A DNA stretch of 64,000 bases from Parerythrobacter aestuarii (GCF_030140925.1 NZ_JARBWD010000002.1:1-64000); one strand, 5' to 3'; numbered from the stretch's first letter, positions 45,095-54,550 are shown. Notes: a model not told the origin generated them from the sequence alone. Made by a program: numbers and translations.

Positions 45095-45568
45095 ATGTTC
45101 ATCCTCGGCCTTGACCCTTCGCTCAGCTGCACGGGCTGGGGCGTGATCCGCAGCGAGGGATCGCGCATTGCGCATGTCGCCAATGGCCAGGTGAAGACCG
45201 ATGCCAAGGCGCCCATTGCCGAGCGGCTACACCATTTGCACGATGCCATCCGCGCGGTGATTGCTGCGCATGCGCCCGACCGGGCGGCGGCGGAAGAGAT
45301 CTTCGTCAACAAGAACCCGCAATCGACACTCAAGCTGGCGCAGGCGCGGGGCTGTGTGCTGGCGGCCTGTGCGGCAGGCGGGCTGAGCGTCAACGAGCAT
45401 GCGGCGCGGCTGGTCAAAAAAGCTGTTGTCGGCACCGGCGGGGCGGACAAGGCCCAGGTACAGGCGATGTTGAAGGTGCTGCTACCCGGTGCGCAGATTG
45501 CCGGGGCGGACGCCGCCGATGCGCTGGCGGTCGCCATTGCAGATGCGCATCTGACGCCAAGCGCTTGA
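45095..45568 (+). CDS. ruvC: Crossover junction endodeoxyribonuclease RuvC
   Basis: 157 residues. It resolves Holliday junctions with RuvAB. The acidic catalytic residues are visible: D in FILGLDPSLSCTGWG, E in AAEEIFVNKNPQSTLKL, and the pair in ADAADALAVAIADAH. The Lys/Arg tail is short. ruvA and ruvB are not within the window. A palindromic repeat lies just after the stop. Confidence 0.96.
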   Translation: MFILGLDPSLSCTGWGVIRSEGSRIAHVANGQVKTDAKAPIAERLHHLHDAIRAVIAAHAPDRAAAEEIFVNKNPQSTLKLAQARGCVLAACAAGGLSVNEHAARLVKKAVVGTGGADKAQVQAMLKVLLPGAQIAGADAADALAVAIADAHLTPSA

Positions 45569-45578
45569 CCCCCAACCC

Positions 45579-45683
45579 CGTCATTGCGAGGAGCGCAGCG
45601 ACGAAGCAATCCATGGACGAAACTGCGCGCCTCGGAGTTTGGCCCTGGATTGCCGCGCAGCCTCGCGGCTGCTCGCAATGACG
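45579..45683. repeat. Palindromic intergenic repeat (GTCATTGCGAG type)
   Basis: The element starts CGTCATTGCGAG and ends with the exact complement CTCGCAATGACG. Within it, GCAATCCA and TGGATTGC also pair. This 105-base long hairpin is the well-known dispersed alphaproteobacterial repeat and differs from the GTCATCCC element after gltX. It separates ruvC from the ArsC/Spx-like gene. Confidence 0.85.
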
Positions 45684-45691
45684 AGTGAAAA

Positions 45692-46045
45692 ATGACAATC
45701 CACGTTTACGGCATCCCCAATTGCGACACCATCAAGAAGGCCCGCAAGTGGCTCGAGGCGAAGAGTGTCGATTACACCTTCCACGACTACAAGAAGGAAG
45801 GCGCGGACGCCGCCAATCTCGCGCGCTGGGCCGATGCGGTGGGCTGGGAAGTGCTGCTCAACAGGCGCGGGACGACCTTTCGCAAGCTGAGCGATACCGA
45901 GAAGGCCGACATCGACCGCGACAAGGCCATCGAATTGATGGTCGTGCATCCGAGCATGATCAAGCGTCCGGTCGCCGAGCATGAGGATGGCGAGCGCGTG
46001 CTGATCGGCTTCAATGAGAGCGAGTGGGAAAACGCCTGGAGCTGA
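45692..46045 (+). CDS. ArsC/Spx family protein (YffB-like)
   Basis: 117 residues of thioredoxin fold: MTIHVYGIPNCDTIKKARKWLEAKSVDYTFHDYKKEG, then LNRRGTTFRKLSDTEKADIDRDKAIELMVVHPSMIKRPV. Only one cysteine is present (NCDT), as in YffB-type members. These are glutathione-dependent reductase-like proteins of unclear role, not true arsenate reductases. It begins 9 bases after the palindromic repeat, and pnuC follows 4 bases after its stop. Confidence 0.9.
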   Translation: MTIHVYGIPNCDTIKKARKWLEAKSVDYTFHDYKKEGADAANLARWADAVGWEVLLNRRGTTFRKLSDTEKADIDRDKAIELMVVHPSMIKRPVAEHEDGERVLIGFNESEWENAWS

Positions 46046-46049
46046 TGCG

Positions 46050-46622
46050 GTGAACACGCTGGAGATCATCGCGGTCATCCTCGGGCTGGCCAATGTCGGC
46101 CTGGTCGTGCGGCGCAGCATCTGGAACTACCCGTTCGGGATGGCGATGGTCGCGCTCTATATGCTGATCTTCTGGGAAGCGCGGCTCTATGGTGAAGCCG
46201 TCTTGCAGGTGTTTTTCTTCGTCGTGCAGGCATGGGGCTGGTGGCTGTGGGCTCGCGCAGGCGGGCTGGTCGAAGCCGTAGAAGTGAGCTGGCTCGAATG
46301 GCCGGCACGGTTCGGATCGCTGCTAGCGGTGGCGCTGGTTACGCTGACGGTCGGCTGGGGCATGGCGCGCTTCACCGATGCGGCGATGCCCTATGCCGAT
46401 GCCGCGATCACCGGGGCGAGCGTGGTGGCGCAGATCCTGCTCTCCATCCGCCGGATTGAGAACTGGATCCTGTGGATCGCGATCAATGTGGGCGCGATCT
46501 TCCTCTACATCGAGCGCGGTTTGCAGCTGACTGCAGGGCTTTATGGTGCATTCCTGATCCTCGCGACGATGGGCCTGATTCAGTGGATACGGGCCGAGCG
46601 CAAGAGCGAAGCGGTCGCGTGA
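46050..46622 (+). CDS. pnuC: Nicotinamide riboside/mononucleotide transporter PnuC
   Basis: 190 residues with about seven hydrophobic helices. Family landmarks are the NYPFGM segment (SIWNYPFGMAMVALYMLIFWEARLYGEAVLQVFFFVVQAWGWW shortened here to the visible motif YGEA.LQ) and RRIENWILWIAIN. PnuC imports nicotinamide riboside by facilitated diffusion. The start is GTG, because the nearest ATG leads straight to a stop. The next gene, nadR, starts within its stop codon (GTGA overlap), coupling uptake with phosphorylation. Confidence 0.93.
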   Translation: MNTLEIIAVILGLANVGLVVRRSIWNYPFGMAMVALYMLIFWEARLYGEAVLQVFFFVVQAWGWWLWARAGGLVEAVEVSWLEWPARFGSLLAVALVTLTVGWGMARFTDAAMPYADAAITGASVVAQILLSIRRIENWILWIAINVGAIFLYIERGLQLTAGLYGAFLILATMGLIQWIRAERKSEAVA

Positions 46623-47611
46623 GCAAGCGCGGCTTCCTGCTCGGCAAGTTCATGCCACCGCATGCCGGACACATCGCGCTGATCGAGGCGGCGCGCGTTC
46701 TGGTGGACGAGCTGACGGTGCTGGTGTGCTGGCTGCCCGATGATTCGATCCCGGGTGAGCAGCGGCTGGCATGGATGCGCCAGATGTTCCCCGATTGCCG
46801 CGTGGTCGGTCATGGCGCAGTGGTGCCGCAGGAACCGCAAGAGAGTGCAGACTTCTGGCCGATCTGGCGCGGGATTGTCGCTGAATCCCACCCGGAACCG
46901 ATCGACTATGTCTTTGCCGGTGAGGCCTATGGTGCCGAACTCGCGCAGACCGTTGGTGGAGTCTTCGTGCCGCTTGGTGGCCGGATATTGGGCATGGCGG
47001 AGGATCGGTTGTCGAGGCTTTCGGCCAGTGCGGTGCGGGCCGATCCGCCCACGCATTGGGACCTGTTGCCCGCGCCTGTGCAGGCGCATTATCGCAAGCG
47101 CATCTGCCTGCACGGGACCGAGAGCACCGGCAAATCGACACTCGCTGCGCATTTGGCAGCGGAGCATGGCATCATCACCGTGCCCGAATATGGTCGCAGT
47201 CACTGCGAAGTGCATACCGCTCCGCTGACAATGCATGACCTGCTGCTGATCGGGCGCGCGCAGCAGGCAATGGCGCAAGCGACTGAGCGCTGGGCCGGGC
47301 CGGTTCTGCTGCTCGATACCGATGCCCTGATGACGGCGGCGTGGTGCGAGATGCTGCTGGGCGAGCGGCCCGACGAGCTGATGCAGATGCCCAAGGCGGA
47401 TCACTACCTGCTGATGGAGCCGGACCTGCCATGGGTCGATGACGGGACGCGCTACTTCGCCGATCCCGATGAACGTCACCGTTTCGCAAAGATAGCGGAG
47501 CAGGTGCTGCTCGATGCTCATGTCCCCTTCACCCGCATTGCGGGACAGGGGCAGGAGCGGCTCGATGCCGTGAAACGCGCGATAGGATTGATGGATGGCG
47601 AGAATGCTTGA
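46619..47611 (+). CDS. nadR: NadR-type NMN adenylyltransferase / ribosylnicotinamide kinase
   Basis: 330 residues in two domains. The N-terminal nucleotidyl transferase starts RGFLLGKFMPPHAGHIALIEAA, with the HxGH-type motif. The C-terminal kinase has Walker A GTESTGKST at residues 166-174. The reactions convert nicotinamide riboside to NMN and NMN to NAD, fed by PnuC. The N-terminal DNA-binding repressor domain of the E. coli NadR is absent, so this is an enzyme only. The start is GTG overlapping the pnuC stop. Confidence 0.93.
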   Translation: MSKRGFLLGKFMPPHAGHIALIEAARVLVDELTVLVCWLPDDSIPGEQRLAWMRQMFPDCRVVGHGAVVPQEPQESADFWPIWRGIVAESHPEPIDYVFAGEAYGAELAQTVGGVFVPLGGRILGMAEDRLSRLSASAVRADPPTHWDLLPAPVQAHYRKRICLHGTESTGKSTLAAHLAAEHGIITVPEYGRSHCEVHTAPLTMHDLLLIGRAQQAMAQATERWAGPVLLLDTDALMTAAWCEMLLGERPDELMQMPKADHYLLMEPDLPWVDDGTRYFADPDERHRFAKIAEQVLLDAHVPFTRIAGQGQERLDAVKRAIGLMDGENA

Positions 47612-48695
47612 TTGGCGATTGTTGCTGGCGGTCATGGCGGTGGCGGTGGCAGTGTTGGCGCTGCCCATGGCGCCTGCCTGGTCGCAGGACAGCGACTTCA
47701 TCGTCATCGCGCACCGCGGGGCCAGCGGCGAGCGGCCCGAGCATACGCTGGCCGCCTATGAGCTCGCCATCGACCAGGGCGCGGACTACATCGAGCCCGA
47801 CCTCGTTGTGACCAAGGACGGTGTGCTGGTGGCGCGGCACGAGAACGAGCTATCGGACACCACCGATGTCGCCAGCCGCGAGGAATTTGCCGACCGCAAT
47901 CGCACCAAGTTCATCGACGGGCGCAATGTCGCGGGTTGGTTCGCGGAAGACTTCACGCTGGCCGAGTTGCGAACCTTGCGCGCCAAGGAACGCATCCCCA
48001 CGATCCGCCCACAGAACGCGCGCTATGACGGGCTGTACCAGGTCCCGACGCTGGAAGAGATCGTCAAGCTGGTACGGGCGAAGGAAGCCGAGACCGGGCG
48101 GCGCATCGGGCTCTATCCGGAGCTCAAGCATCCCGAGTTCCTGCTTCAGGCCGAAGGGTTCGACACGGTCGACCTGCTGCTGCTGGAGCTGAAACGGCTC
48201 GGGATCACAGCGGAGGATCCGGTCTTTATCCAGAGCTTCGAGATCGAACCGCTGCGTCGGCTCAACCAGCGCAGCGAATTCAGGCTGGTGCAGCTGATCA
48301 ACGTGGACGGCGGCCCGGCAGACGTTCTGGGGATGACCTATGCCGATATGGCAACACCAAGCGGGCTGGCGGATATTGCCACCTATGCCGACGGAGTCGG
48401 CGTGAACATGCGGTTGCTGTTGAATGATGACCTGACAGCGACCGCTATGGCCGACGATGCCAGACAAGCAGGTCTGCTAGTGCATGCATGGACTCTGCGC
48501 AAAGAGAACGCGTTCTTGCCTCCGGACCGACACCGCCCAGGCGGTGATGCAGCCGAGGGGTGCTATAACAAGGTCTACGTCGCGCTGCGCAAGGTCGGTG
48601 TCGATGGCATCTTCACGGACAATCCCCGCGAGATTGTCGAAGAACCTGGAAAGGTCTGGAACGGCTGGTGTGCCGGGGAATTCTGGAAGGACTAA
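47595..48695 (+). CDS. glpQ: Glycerophosphodiester phosphodiesterase
   Basis: 366 residues with a signal peptide or anchor (LLLAVMAVAVAVLALPMAPAWSQ), so periplasmic. The GDPD catalytic signature is H40-RGASGERPEHT, followed by ADYIEPDLVVTKDGVLVARHENEL (metal-binding E, D and second His). It hydrolyses glycerophosphodiesters to glycerol 3-phosphate and an alcohol. It overlaps nadR by 17 bases and its 3' end overlaps convergent ubiG by four. Confidence 0.93.
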   Translation: MARMLDWRLLLAVMAVAVAVLALPMAPAWSQDSDFIVIAHRGASGERPEHTLAAYELAIDQGADYIEPDLVVTKDGVLVARHENELSDTTDVASREEFADRNRTKFIDGRNVAGWFAEDFTLAELRTLRAKERIPTIRPQNARYDGLYQVPTLEEIVKLVRAKEAETGRRIGLYPELKHPEFLLQAEGFDTVDLLLLELKRLGITAEDPVFIQSFEIEPLRRLNQRSEFRLVQLINVDGGPADVLGMTYADMATPSGLADIATYADGVGVNMRLLLNDDLTATAMADDARQAGLLVHAWTLRKENAFLPPDRHRPGGDAAEGCYNKVYVALRKVGVDGIFTDNPREIVEEPGKVWNGWCAGEFWKD

Positions 48696-49411
48696 CCTCG
48701 ACTGGCGCTCAAGATGTAGTTCAGCGACTGGTCCTCGCTCAGGTGCAAGCCCTTCATCGGCGAGAAAGCGATACCGCGGGTCTCGGTGACGGTCAGGCCC
48801 AGTGCCTCCAGCATTTCCGTCAACTCGTCGGGAGCGATGAAATCTTCCCAATGATGCGTGCCCCTGGGAATGGCACCCACAGCCTCCGCCGCGCCGACCA
48901 GCAGCAGGCGTGATTGCGCGGTCTTGTTGGGCGTGGAAAGAATCATCAGCCCGCCGGGCGCAAGGCGTTCGACCAGCGTTGCGAGGAAGGCCTCTTTGTC
49001 GGCGACATGCTCGATGACCTCGAGACAGGTGACGAGATCGAACCCGCCAAGTCCCAGCGCAGCTAGCTCTCCATGCCGGTAGTCGATTGAAAGCCCGATA
49101 CCCTCCGCGTGTGCCTTCGCTGCCGCTACATTCTCAGCCGCTGCATCTACGCCGGTTACATCGGCGCCCAGCCGCGCTAGCGGCTCGCACAGCAGCCCTG
49201 CGCCGCAGCCGACATCGAGCGCGGTCTTGCCCTCGAGCGGGGAAGGAGAATCGATATCGCCGCCCCAGTGAAGGTCGATGGCCTCGCGGATAAAGCCAAG
49301 CCGGACCGGATTGAGCCGGTGCAGCATCGCGCTGGAGCCCTTGGGATTCCACCACTCCGCCGCCAGCGCGCCGAAATGCGCGGCTTCTTCAGGCCGGATG
49401 GTGGTGGTCAT
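48692..49411 (-). CDS. ubiG: Ubiquinone biosynthesis O-methyltransferase UbiG
   Basis: 239 residues. It methylates the 2-octaprenyl ring hydroxyls at two steps of ubiquinone synthesis. It begins ATTIRPEEAAHFGALAAEWW-like (MTTTIRPEEAAHFGALAAEW), then SAM-binding LDVGCGAGLLCEPLARLGA and the family block VTGVDAAAENVAAAKAHA. The C-terminal YRHGELAALGL and HHWEDFIAPDEL are typical. The PhyH gene lies immediately upstream on the same strand with no gap. Confidence 0.95.
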   Translation of the reverse strand: MTTTIRPEEAAHFGALAAEWWNPKGSSAMLHRLNPVRLGFIREAIDLHWGGDIDSPSPLEGKTALDVGCGAGLLCEPLARLGADVTGVDAAAENVAAAKAHAEGIGLSIDYRHGELAALGLGGFDLVTCLEVIEHVADKEAFLATLVERLAPGGLMILSTPNKTAQSRLLLVGAAEAVGAIPRGTHHWEDFIAPDELTEMLEALGLTVTETRGIAFSPMKGLHLSEDQSLNYILSASRG

Positions 49412-50305
49412 TCACATCGCTCCCTTCTTGGCGCGTTCGTTGACGCTGTCGAACAGGCTGTCGCCCCAGGCCTTGGCATTGCTGCCGAACAGCCAATCAG
49501 GTGGGGTCACTTCGGGCCCTTCGCCGGGTGGCAAGGGCGGGGTGAAATAGCCCAACGCATAGCTGCCCATGGCGTATCCCAGCAGTGCCTGCAATTCCGG
49601 CGCGAAGTCCTTGGCGATTTCCGGCGGGCAGGAGAGGTACTGGTTCTCCTCCTGCCGCAGCCAGCCCAGGCAATAGGTGATGTTGAGGCCCATCCGGTCG
49701 CTGTCCGACTGGTTGCGGCCGCCCGAATGGATGACCGAGCCCGAATAGACCAACACCGACCCTGTCGTCATCTCGGCAAAGGCGATCTCGTCCTCTTCAG
49801 CGCGTCGCTCCGGGTCCCAGCGGTTGGAACCGGGCACCACGCGCGTCGCTCCGTTCTCGCGGGTGAAGTCCGTGACCGCCCAGATGGTGTTGAGCTGCGG
49901 CTCCAGCGACGCTGGCAGATAGCCGCCCCATGCCAGTCGGTCGCGGTGGAGCGGCTGCTCGCCTTGCCCCGGAAAGATCCGGATCAGCTGAGTCAGGTGC
50001 AGCTGGTAGGTGTCGCAGAAGTCCTTGAGAAAGCTGTCGCAGGCACCGATCAGCCGCTCATCCATGACCAGCTCGCGGCAGGCTTCGCTCCGCGCCACCA
50101 GCGCTCCGGTGCGGGTCGTCTGGCGGCCAGTAAAATCGTCCCTGCCCATGTCGGTCGCTTCGACATAGGGCATGATCTCGGCCATGAGCCGGTCGAGCTG
50201 TCCCGGTGCCATAGCGTCGTCGATGATGCAGGCCCCGTCCTCTCGCAATGCCTGCACGATCATGTCCGGTGCGACGTCAGTTGTGAAGTGCTTGAGCTCG
50301 GGCAT
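49412..50305 (-). CDS. Phytanoyl-CoA dioxygenase (PhyH) family protein
   Basis: 297 residues, Fe(II)/2-oxoglutarate oxygenase. The metal ligands are seen as QPLHRDRLAWGG (HxD) and VYSGSVIHSGGRNQSDSDRMGLNITYCLGW, which contains the distal His and the 2-oxoglutarate-binding Arg. The substrate is unknown; relatives hydroxylate fatty acyl-CoAs, ectoine or secondary metabolites. The stop codon directly abuts the ubiG ATG, so the two may be co-transcribed, though a quinone role would be speculative. Confidence 0.9.
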   Translation of the reverse strand: MPELKHFTTDVAPDMIVQALREDGACIIDDAMAPGQLDRLMAEIMPYVEATDMGRDDFTGRQTTRTGALVARSEACRELVMDERLIGACDSFLKDFCDTYQLHLTQLIRIFPGQGEQPLHRDRLAWGGYLPASLEPQLNTIWAVTDFTRENGATRVVPGSNRWDPERRAEEDEIAFAEMTTGSVLVYSGSVIHSGGRNQSDSDRMGLNITYCLGWLRQEENQYLSCPPEIAKDFAPELQALLGYAMGSYALGYFTPPLPPGEGPEVTPPDWLFGSNAKAWGDSLFDSVNERAKKGAM

Positions 50306-50426
50306 GGCGATCTCTCCTTCGGTTCAATCAACGCTATTGCCGCGTAAACCGCAAGCTTGCTTGTCATCTGCGCCACACGCCCCTAGTCCCCAGCGCTCTT
50401 GCAGGATCAGAACCGGGAGCGCCCAA

Positions 50427-51704
50427 GTGGCCCGTATCGTGATGAAATTCGGCGGAACCTCGATGGCGGGGACCGAGCGGATTCGCCGCGTGGCCAATAT
50501 CGTACGCAAGCAGGCTGCGAATGGCGATGAGGTCGCGGTCGTCGTCAGCGCGATGGCGGGCGAGACCGATCGGCTGGTCAATTTCTGCCGCGAAGCCAAC
50601 GCACTGTACGATCCGGCGGAATATGACGTGGTGGTGGCATCGGGCGAGCAGGTGACTTCGGGCCTGTTGGCGCTGACCCTGCAATCGCTGGGCTGCAAGG
50701 CGCGCAGCTGGCTGGGCTGGCAGTTGCCGGTCCACACAATCGAAGCGCACGCCAAGGCCCGGATCGAAAGCATCGACAATGATGCTCTGCTTGAAAGCAT
50801 GGCTGGCGGCACGATCGCTGTCATACCCGGTTTCCAGGGCCTCAGCGATGATGGGCGGATCACTACGCTGGGGCGTGGCGGTTCGGATACCTCGGCCGTT
50901 GCCGTTGCTGCTGCCATCGGGGCCGACCGCTGCGACATCTATACCGACGTCGACGGGGTCTACACCACCGACCCGCGTATTGTCGCCCGCGCGCGCAAGC
51001 AGAAGGCGGTGACTTACGAGGAAATGCTGGAGCTGGCCTCGGTCGGTGCCAAGGTGTTGCAGACCCGCTCGGTCGGGCTCGCCATGAAGGAGGGGGTGCG
51101 GGTGCAAGTCCTCTCCAGCTTCGTCGACGACGATGCCACCCCCGCAGACGACCTGCCCGGCACGATGATCGTGTCGGAAGAGGAAATGGAACGCATTCTC
51201 GAGGAGGGCGACATGGAACGCCAGCTTGTGACCGGTATCGCGCATGACAAGAACGAGGCCAAGGTGATCCTGACCCGCGTGCCGGACAAGCCCGGCGCAG
51301 TGGCCAATATCTTCGAGCCGCTGGCGCAGGCATCGATCAATGTCGACATGATCATCCAGAACGTCGGCCGCGACAAGGGCGAGACAGACGTGACCTTTAC
51401 TGTCCCGCAGGCGGACCTGGCTCGGGCTCAAGCGCTGCTGGAAGACCGCCGCGACGAGATTGGTTTCAACCGCATCATTACCGATAGCCAGATCGCCAAG
51501 ATCAGCGTTGTGGGTGTCGGCATGAAGAGCCATGCGGGTGTAGCCAGCACGATGTTCCGCGCGCTGTCGGAACGCGGCATCAACATCCAGGCTATCTCGA
51601 CGTCCGAGATCAAGGTCAGCGTCATGATCGACGAGGACGAGACCGAGCTGGCCGTGCGCGTGCTGCACACCGCTTATGGTCTCGATGCGGAGGACGCGGC
51701 CTGA
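50427..51704 (+). CDS. lysC: Aspartate kinase
   Basis: 425 residues. It phosphorylates aspartate at the head of the Lys/Thr/Met pathway. Catalytic motifs are [18 protein letters not shown] and [37 protein letters not shown]. Two ACT domains follow ([25 protein letters not shown] and [23 protein letters not shown]), implying feedback control. The GTG start gives the conserved [11 protein letters not shown]-terminus and has GGGAG upstream; longer upstream frames overlap the PhyH start. Divergent from the PhyH gene. Confidence 0.96.
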   Translation: MARIVMKFGGTSMAGTERIRRVANIVRKQAANGDEVAVVVSAMAGETDRLVNFCREANALYDPAEYDVVVASGEQVTSGLLALTLQSLGCKARSWLGWQLPVHTIEAHAKARIESIDNDALLESMAGGTIAVIPGFQGLSDDGRITTLGRGGSDTSAVAVAAAIGADRCDIYTDVDGVYTTDPRIVARARKQKAVTYEEMLELASVGAKVLQTRSVGLAMKEGVRVQVLSSFVDDDATPADDLPGTMIVSEEEMERILEEGDMERQLVTGIAHDKNEAKVILTRVPDKPGAVANIFEPLAQASINVDMIIQNVGRDKGETDVTFTVPQADLARAQALLEDRRDEIGFNRIITDSQIAKISVVGVGMKSHAGVASTMFRALSERGINIQAISTSEIKVSVMIDEDETELAVRVLHTAYGLDAEDAA

Positions 51705-51743
51705 GAGCTTGCCCGCCCGTGCAACGCGCCCTAAGCGCCAGCC

Positions 51744-52754
51744 ATGACTGACTATCCAAAGACTTCGCGCCTTATGCAGCGCGGCACCGACTTCCTCGGC
51801 TCGGACTACGCCATCCTGTGCGGGGCAATGAGCTGGGTGTCGGAGCGCAACCTCGTCTCCGCCATCTCCAACGCTGGTGGCTTTGGTGTAATTGCCTGCG
51901 GGGCGATGACGCCCGAGCTGCTCGATACCGAGATTGCAGCGACCAAGGCGCTGACGGACAAGCCGTTTGGGGTGAACCTCATCACCATGCACCCGCAGTT
52001 GTTCGAGCTGATCGAGGTCTGCAAGAAGCACGATGTCGGCCATGTCGTGCTCGCCGGCGGGATTCCGCCCAAGGGCAGTGTCGAGGCGATCAAGGAGTTC
52101 GGGGCAAAGGTCATCGTTTTTGCTCCCACGCTGGCGCTGGCGAAGAAGCTGCTGCGTTCGGGTGGCGATGCGCTGGTAATCGAAGGAATGGAGGCCGGAG
52201 GCCATATCGGCCCGGTCTCGACCAGCGTGCTGGCGCAGGAATTCCTGCCCGAATTGAGCGAGGATCACCTGGTGTTCGTCGCCGGGGGCATTGGTCGAGG
52301 GCAGGCGATCGCTGGGTATCTCGAGATGGGCGCAGTCGGCGTGCAGCTCGGCACGCGCTTTGCCTGTGCCAAGGAATCGATTGCGCACGAGAACTTCAAG
52401 AGGGCCTTTTTCCGCGCCAATGCGCGCGATGCCATCACCAGCGTGCAGGTCGATCCGCGCCTGCCGGTGATCCCGGTCCGCGCGCTCAAGAACAAGGGCA
52501 CAGATGAATTCACCGCCAAGCAAATTGAAGTCGCCAAGTTGCTCGATGAAGGCGCGATCGAGATGGGCGAGGCCCAGCTGCAGATCGAGCATTTCTGGGC
52601 CGGGGCGCTGCGCCGCGCGGTGATCGACGGCGATGTCGAGAACGGCTCGGTCATGGCCGGGCAAAGCGTCGGCATGCTCAAGGAAGAGGAGCCGGTCGCC
52701 AATATCATCCAGAAGTTGATGGCGCAGAGCGAGGTAGCACTGACACGGCGCTGA
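51744..52754 (+). CDS. Nitronate monooxygenase family protein
   Basis: 336 residues, FMN TIM barrel of the NMO/2-nitropropane dioxygenase family. Features are LCGAMSWVSERNLVSAISNAGGFGVIACG, GGIPPKG, and VFVAGGIGRGQAIAGYLEMGAVGVQLGTRF (phosphate binding). Many members are really enoyl reductase-like (FabK type), so the exact reaction is open. It begins about 40 bases after lysC and precedes an SDR gene in the same orientation. Confidence 0.9.
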   Translation: MTDYPKTSRLMQRGTDFLGSDYAILCGAMSWVSERNLVSAISNAGGFGVIACGAMTPELLDTEIAATKALTDKPFGVNLITMHPQLFELIEVCKKHDVGHVVLAGGIPPKGSVEAIKEFGAKVIVFAPTLALAKKLLRSGGDALVIEGMEAGGHIGPVSTSVLAQEFLPELSEDHLVFVAGGIGRGQAIAGYLEMGAVGVQLGTRFACAKESIAHENFKRAFFRANARDAITSVQVDPRLPVIPVRALKNKGTDEFTAKQIEVAKLLDEGAIEMGEAQLQIEHFWAGALRRAVIDGDVENGSVMAGQSVGMLKEEEPVANIIQKLMAQSEVALTRR

Positions 52755-52795
52755 TACTGGTATCGGCGCAGCGGGACTGAAGGGAGAGCAGACCG

Positions 52796-53587
52796 ATGAG
52801 CGACTATCCACTGCCGAACAATTCGCAGGACCTTTCCGGGCGCGTCGCGCTGGTAACCGGGGCCTCTTCGGGCCTCGGCGAACGTTTCGCCCGGGTGCTG
52901 GCGAGCCAGGGCGCAGCGGTGGTGCTCGCGGCGCGGCGGCTGGACCGGCTGGAGGCGCTGGCGGCCGAAATCGAAGCAGCGGGCGGCAAGGCGCTGGCGG
53001 TGCAGATGGATGCGACCGACGCTGATGCGCTGGTGGCGGCGGTCGATGCGGGCGAGCAGGCCTTCGACACCATCGACATTCTCGTCAACAATGCCGGGAT
53101 GCCCGATGCCCAGCGCGCCCACAAGATGAGCGTCGAGCTGGTCGACCAGGTGCTGGGCGTGAACCTACGCGGACCGTGGCTGCTCGCCTGCGAAGTCGCG
53201 CGGCGGCTGATCGAGGCGAAGAAGCCGGGCAATATCGTCAACATCAGCTCGGTCGCGCATTATCGCTATGATGGCGGTGGGGCGGCCCTTTATGCCGTCA
53301 CCAAGACCGCCATCGCGCGCATGACCGAAGCGCTCAGCGTCGAATGGGCTTATGCCGGGATCAACGTCAACGCCATCGCGCCGGGTATGTTCGTCAGCGA
53401 AATGACCGACGGCATGTTCGAACGCATCGGCGACCCGACCGACCATGTCGCGCGCAAGCGGATCCCGGTCCCGGCACAGATGGATTCGACCTTGCTCTAT
53501 CTCGTCGCCCCGTCGAGCGAATGCGTCACCGGCGCGATCATCCGCATCGATGACGGGCAAAGTGCGCGGGTGCTGATGCGCGGATAG
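52796..53587 (+). CDS. Short-chain dehydrogenase/reductase (SDR)
   Basis: 263 residues, classical SDR. The cofactor motif is LVTGASSGLGERFARVLA, then NNAGMPDAQRA, with active-site Ser in NISSVAH and YAVTK as YxxxK. The Arg residues after the second beta-strand (LAARRLDRLEALA) favour NADP(H). The substrate is unknown. Located 41 bases after the nitronate monooxygenase gene. Confidence 0.93.
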   Translation: MSDYPLPNNSQDLSGRVALVTGASSGLGERFARVLASQGAAVVLAARRLDRLEALAAEIEAAGGKALAVQMDATDADALVAAVDAGEQAFDTIDILVNNAGMPDAQRAHKMSVELVDQVLGVNLRGPWLLACEVARRLIEAKKPGNIVNISSVAHYRYDGGGAALYAVTKTAIARMTEALSVEWAYAGINVNAIAPGMFVSEMTDGMFERIGDPTDHVARKRIPVPAQMDSTLLYLVAPSSECVTGAIIRIDDGQSARVLMRG

Positions 53588-53656
53588 GACTGGTGCTAAG
53601 GCCCAGCTTGCTCGTGTCCGCCAAGCGCCTATCCTCGCCGCAAAGAGGAGATTCGC

Positions 53657-54547
53657 ATGTGTGACGAAAGTGATCTTGCCGGCTGGGACAAGAAGCTCGC
53701 GGCCAAGGGCCTCAATAGGCGCCAATTCGGCTTGCTAAGCGGGGCTGCGGCGCTGGCGGCCTGCTCTGGCGAGATATCTGCCAGCAATGGTGAATCGGGT
53801 GCAAGCGGTCTCGTCGAGAACATGGTCCTGATCGACACCGAGGACGGTGAGATGGATGCCTTCTTCGTGCATCCTGCGGCCGGCAAGCATCCGGCGGTGA
53901 TCCTGTGGCCTGACATCGCTTCCTTGCGCGATGCGAAGCGGGTCATGGCGCGGCGGCTCGCCGGCGAGGGCTATGCCGTGCTCGTGGTCAACCAATACTA
54001 TCGCGATGTCCCGGGCGACCAGTTTCCGACCATGGTCGACTTCCGCTCTGGGGGCGGCTTCCAACAGGTCGGACCATGGCGTGCGAAGCTCTCCAGCACG
54101 GCGATCATGCGCGATACCGATGCGCTGGTCGACTGGCTGGACGGGCAGGAAGCCGTCGACACTTCGAAGGGGATCGGCACGCAGGGATACTGCATGGGCG
54201 GTCCGTTCACGGTCTACAGCGCGCATTCCCGTCCGGACCGGGTCAAGGCTGCTGCCAGTTTCCACGGCGGCGGGCTGGTGCGCGATGATGAGGACAGCCC
54301 GCACAAGATCCTGGAGAAGGATACCAGCTACCTCATCGCCATTGCCAGGAACGACGACGCGAAAGCCCCCGACGACAAGACCGCACTGCGCGAAGCCGCC
54401 GATGCCGGCGGGATCAGCGCCGAGATCGAAGTCTACGGCGGCGACCACGGCTGGTGCGTGCTCGACAACCCGACCTATGATGAGGCCGAAGCCGAGCGCG
54501 CATGGTCGCGACTGCTGGTGCTGTATGAAAACGAGCTCAGGGGCTGA
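53657..54547 (+). CDS. Dienelactone hydrolase family protein, lipoprotein/Tat-type export signal
   Basis: 296 residues. The N-terminal part has NRRQFGLLSGAAALAACSGE, a twin-arginine-like motif plus a lipobox at LAAC, suggesting export by Tat and lipid anchoring. The hydrolase domain has nucleophile elbow GTQGYCMGG (Cys as in dienelactone hydrolases), a probable acid in IARNDDAKAPDDK, and the final YGGDHGWCV His. It cleaves lactones or esters in the envelope. It converges with the next gene, stops being 3 bases apart. Confidence 0.88.
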   Translation: MCDESDLAGWDKKLAAKGLNRRQFGLLSGAAALAACSGEISASNGESGASGLVENMVLIDTEDGEMDAFFVHPAAGKHPAVILWPDIASLRDAKRVMARRLAGEGYAVLVVNQYYRDVPGDQFPTMVDFRSGGGFQQVGPWRAKLSSTAIMRDTDALVDWLDGQEAVDTSKGIGTQGYCMGGPFTVYSAHSRPDRVKAAASFHGGGLVRDDEDSPHKILEKDTSYLIAIARNDDAKAPDDKTALREAADAGGISAEIEVYGGDHGWCVLDNPTYDEAEAERAWSRLLVLYENELRG

Positions 54548-54550
54548 TCG

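Noticed and set aside
50364..52811. An 815-codon minus-strand frame opposite lysC and the nitronate monooxygenase gene
   Set aside because: It covers two well-identified genes in antisense and reads as low-complexity sequence.
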